Source of the DNA: Gammaproteobacteria bacterium
GTDB taxonomy: Bacteria > Pseudomonadota > Gammaproteobacteria > DSM-16500
NCBI GenBank assembly: GCA_004322325.1
Contig: SCTP01000153.1
Location: forward strand, 1-6,461
Reading direction: 5' to 3'
DNA length: 6,461 bases
This document shows, in pieces, positions 4,913 through 6,461 of the stretch. Numbering within the stretch: the stretch's first letter is position 1; each line of letters starts with the position of its first letter. The translations under genes were made by a program, and so were the position numbers. Under the pieces are notes generated by a model. That model searched no databases. It was not told the origin of the DNA and was given only the letters and a program-made list of their open reading frames with translations.

Positions 4913-6346
4913 TTAGCGGAATGAATTATTATTGTTGTTATTGTTATTATTATTATTGTTAATATTCCCTGATGGCCCTGGCTGAACAGCAAATAGAGTA
5001 TGACTTTGTAGTGCCGAAGGCTGTTCTCTCGGCATCCAAACCTGCTCTGTCAGCTTAGGCTGATGAGGGCCCATGTGGCAATAAAACACTACTGGTCCAA
5101 AGGTATTAGCCGTAATGCGAATCACCCTACGATGTCCTGCAAATCGATAAAAAGAGGTGATATCTTTTGTTAAAGGATCAAGACTCTTTTGGGGATTTTC
5201 TCCATTTATCATCTGTGGATCAATATAAACTACGCTGTTAGCAGTAGCATAATAAACTAGGGAGTGACCATCTTTCTCAACATGTTCTTCCCCGCAAAGT
5301 CCTAGATTAATGACACCAAACGATGTTCCACCATTATTAACAGCGAGTGATGTTAATCTATCGTTGAGCTCGGTGTAATGACAATGAGGTTGATTATATT
5401 CATCGACATTGAAAATTGGCTTTATCGGCTTTGTCATATTATCAACGTCTATTGCTGGCCATTCTACCCCGAGAGGAAATCGGCTACCAAGTATCCCGCC
5501 GCGATCTATATTAGATTGCGTGATAACCCGCAGCTCAGAGGCTAATCCATCCGGTTCTTTCTTAATTTTCGGGTGTGTCGCAGAGAATTTTGGCAGCGGC
5601 ATGAGGTAAGACGTTCGATAAGTTTTAAGATAGTCCTTGTCTGGGCCTTGGCATGAAGCAGCTTCTATTGGTTTGATACCAGTCTCAAAATAATTCAACA
5701 AAGCTTCCACACAACGAGAGCAATTATCTCGCGTATTATTATTACCGCGTATAATGCGAACAGCATCACGTACTTCTGCTTCATTCCAATGGAAAGAAGT
5801 ATGGGTGTGATGTGATGGAGCCATTGGCTGCGTATCCAATGGCTCTTCTTTCACCTTAACAAGTTTTAGCTCTATCTTATTATGTTGCTCGGTTGGTTGT
5901 GCAATGGCAGTGCTTGCGTCTGGTGGTAGAAGCAAACTCCACGTAATATTTTTTTCTTTAATTTCCGGGGTGTCTCCACTGCTGGGATTTGTACTGGGAC
6001 TTGGCTGAATAGGAGGGGTAGGCAGTATCTTGGGTTTCTTTTTTTTTCTTCTCTTAATGGGAAGAATACTGGGTCCTATTTTCCGTGGTTGTACCCCCTG
6101 ATAACCAGTTGGTGGTGTATGAGGTAACCATCCCGCTAGAGGATTAAATGGTAGTACTGGTTGGAAATTATAATAGGGTTGTGGCGGCAGCATTGGTTGA
6201 AAATTATAGGGTTGTATCAGCATAGGTGCAGGATTAAGTGGTTGCACGGCTACCGGATTCTGATAAATGCTTTGATTAATAATACTACCAGCTCCCTGGG
6301 TGCTGGGGTTGAATATTATTGGTATTTTTTTAGTTTTTTTAGGCAT
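4913..6346 (-). CDS. Papain-fold (Tox-PL-like) protein with Pro-rich N-terminus, putative host-directed effector, longer paralogue
   Basis: This 477-aa protein is the upstream copy of the tandem pair. No signal peptide or membrane helix is seen. The N-terminal 180 residues are low-complexity and not shared with the neighbour: a Pro/Gln/Asn-rich segment (30-80) with YNFQPMLP (47-54) and YNFQPVLP (59-66), then the basic cluster KRRKKKKPK (98-106), then Pro/Ser-rich sequence. VKEEP lies at 165-169. The core (about 185-442) has DNCSRC with candidate nucleophile C209, DGHSLVYY with H361, and YIDPQM with D376. The His-Asp spacing is 15, as in the neighbour. D-P-Q is the form usual in Tox-PL domains. 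IKKEPDG (261-267) sits in the same place as IKKEPEG of the paralogue. The end is a run of 12 Asn (463-474) followed by SFR. A near-consensus sigma70 promoter lies just upstream, and a weak GGA lies 8 nt before the ATG. Protease or deamidase action on a host protein, possibly in the nucleus, is inference. A toxin is less likely because no immunity-like gene is adjacent. Confidence 0.85.
   Translation of the reverse strand: MPKKTKKIPIIFNPSTQGAGSIINQSIYQNPVAVQPLNPAPMLIQPYNFQPMLPPQPYYNFQPVLPFNPLAGWLPHTPPTGYQGVQPRKIGPSILPIKRRKKKKPKILPTPPIQPSPSTNPSSGDTPEIKEKNITWSLLLPPDASTAIAQPTEQHNKIELKLVKVKEEPLDTQPMAPSHHTHTSFHWNEAEVRDAVRIIRGNNNTRDNCSRCVEALLNYFETGIKPIEAASCQGPDKDYLKTYRTSYLMPLPKFSATHPKIKKEPDGLASELRVITQSNIDRGGILGSRFPLGVEWPAIDVDNMTKPIKPIFNVDEYNQPHCHYTELNDRLTSLAVNNGGTSFGVINLGLCGEEHVEKDGHSLVYYATANSVVYIDPQMINGENPQKSLDPLTKDITSFYRFAGHRRVIRITANTFGPVVFYCHMGPHQPKLTEQVWMPREQPSALQSHTLFAVQPGPSGNINNNNNNNNNNNNSFR
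4925..4966 (-). repeat. AAT/AAC trinucleotide repeat coding a poly-Asn tail
   Basis: Fourteen codons read Asn-Ile and then twelve Asn, using a mixture of AAT and AAC, followed by Ser-Phe-Arg-stop in the longer Tox-PL-like gene. Mixed codons mean it is not a perfect microsatellite, so it is partly stabilised. Copy number still differs twofold from the neighbour. Confidence 0.9.
5655..5788 (-). repeat. Direct repeat copy 2: near-identical block around the catalytic Cys
   Basis: This is the partner of 4488-4621, inside the longer paralogue. The two copies are 1167 bp apart in the same orientation. Recombination between them would delete the intervening DNA and leave one fused gene. Confidence 0.85.
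6149..6208 (-). repeat. Internal duplication in the Pro-rich N-terminal region
   Basis: Residues 47-54 (YNFQPMLP) and 59-66 (YNFQPVLP) of the longer Tox-PL-like protein are near copies, coded at 6185-6208 and 6149-6172. Together with nearby QPLNPAP and PFNPL they make an imperfect Pro/Asn/Gln repeat, probably an extended or disordered segment. Confidence 0.6.
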
Positions 6347-6376
6347 AGTGATTTTCCGCGTTTATGTTATGGGTTA

Positions 6377-6405
6377 AATATACACTTTTAGGCGATATGT
6401 GTCAA
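6377..6405 (-). promoter_or_regulatory. Sigma70-type promoter of the longer Tox-PL-like gene
   Basis: The minus strand shows TTGACA (6405-6400), a 17-bp spacer and TATATT (6382-6377): a perfect -35 box and a 5/6 match at -10 with ideal spacing. Transcription would start near 6370, giving a leader of about 24 nt to the ATG at 6346. This is the strongest promoter-like sequence in the window and could also serve the two downstream minus-strand genes. I saw no convincing operator or PmrA-type repeat around it. Confidence 0.65.
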
Positions 6406-6461
6406 AAAATATACAAAATAAATCGTAACCGGCTGGTAAGGGGCTATCTCCTTGATTGGTG

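Noticed and set aside
3779..6346. Toxin-immunity or toxin-antitoxin locus
   Set aside because: The Tox-PL fold occurs in polymorphic toxins, but there is no adjacent small immunity gene, no long repeat-bearing toxin body, and both tandem genes carry the catalytic-type core.
3914..6391. Plus-strand open frames opposite the Tox-PL-like genes (3914-4111, 4260-4454, 5409-5609, 6161-6391)
   Set aside because: The 4260-4454 and 5409-5609 frames resemble each other only because the minus-strand genes are paralogous. No start signals or domain features.
6406..6461. Small imperfect hairpin (AAGG...CCTT) near the right edge
   Set aside because: Only 4-5 pairs including a possible G-T, with no T run and no visible neighbouring gene. 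No coding or RNA feature can be supported here.

Overview
The window (about 40% GC by eye) holds five protein-coding genes and no RNA gene, insertion sequence or CRISPR array that I can see. It looks like a gammaproteobacterium of the Legionella/Coxiella type (Legionellales) that lives in protozoa. The reasons are a secreted glucoamylase like Legionella GamA, two tandem proteins with many eukaryote-like short motifs, and the A+T-rich coding style. The genus cannot be fixed from the sequence.

Left part (1-2318, plus strand): the 3' portion of a major facilitator superfamily (MFS) transporter, cut by the window edge, overlaps by 14 bp an ATP-grasp ligase of the cyanophycin-synthetase/GshAB-like group. 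The two are probably translationally coupled. A transporter joined to an amide-bond-forming ligase suggests export or uptake linked to a small peptide-like product, but the substrate is unknown.

Middle (2245-3741, minus strand): a signal-peptide-bearing GH15 glucoamylase with both catalytic glutamates. Its 3' end runs 74 bp into the 3' end of the ATP-grasp gene in antisense orientation.

Right part (3779-6346, minus strand): two tandem paralogues of 477 aa (upstream) and 347 aa (downstream). Their shared domain resembles the papain-fold toxin domain (Tox-PL), with an N-C-x-x-C motif, a G-H-S motif and D-x-Q placed 15 residues after the His. This H-to-D spacing matches the glutamine deamidases OspI and PMT-C3 as I recall them. 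The N-termini are unrelated, but each carries a lysine/arginine-rich NLS-like stretch. Both proteins carry two psi-K-x-E-P motifs (SUMO-consensus-like) and both end in an asparagine tract followed by Ser-Phe-Arg. The most economical reading is a duplicated, host-directed effector pair. Function and secretion route are inferred, not shown. A near-consensus sigma70 promoter precedes the first copy, and a weaker one overlapping a hairpin precedes the second. The glucoamylase starts 37 bp after the second copy, so all three minus-strand genes could share a transcript.
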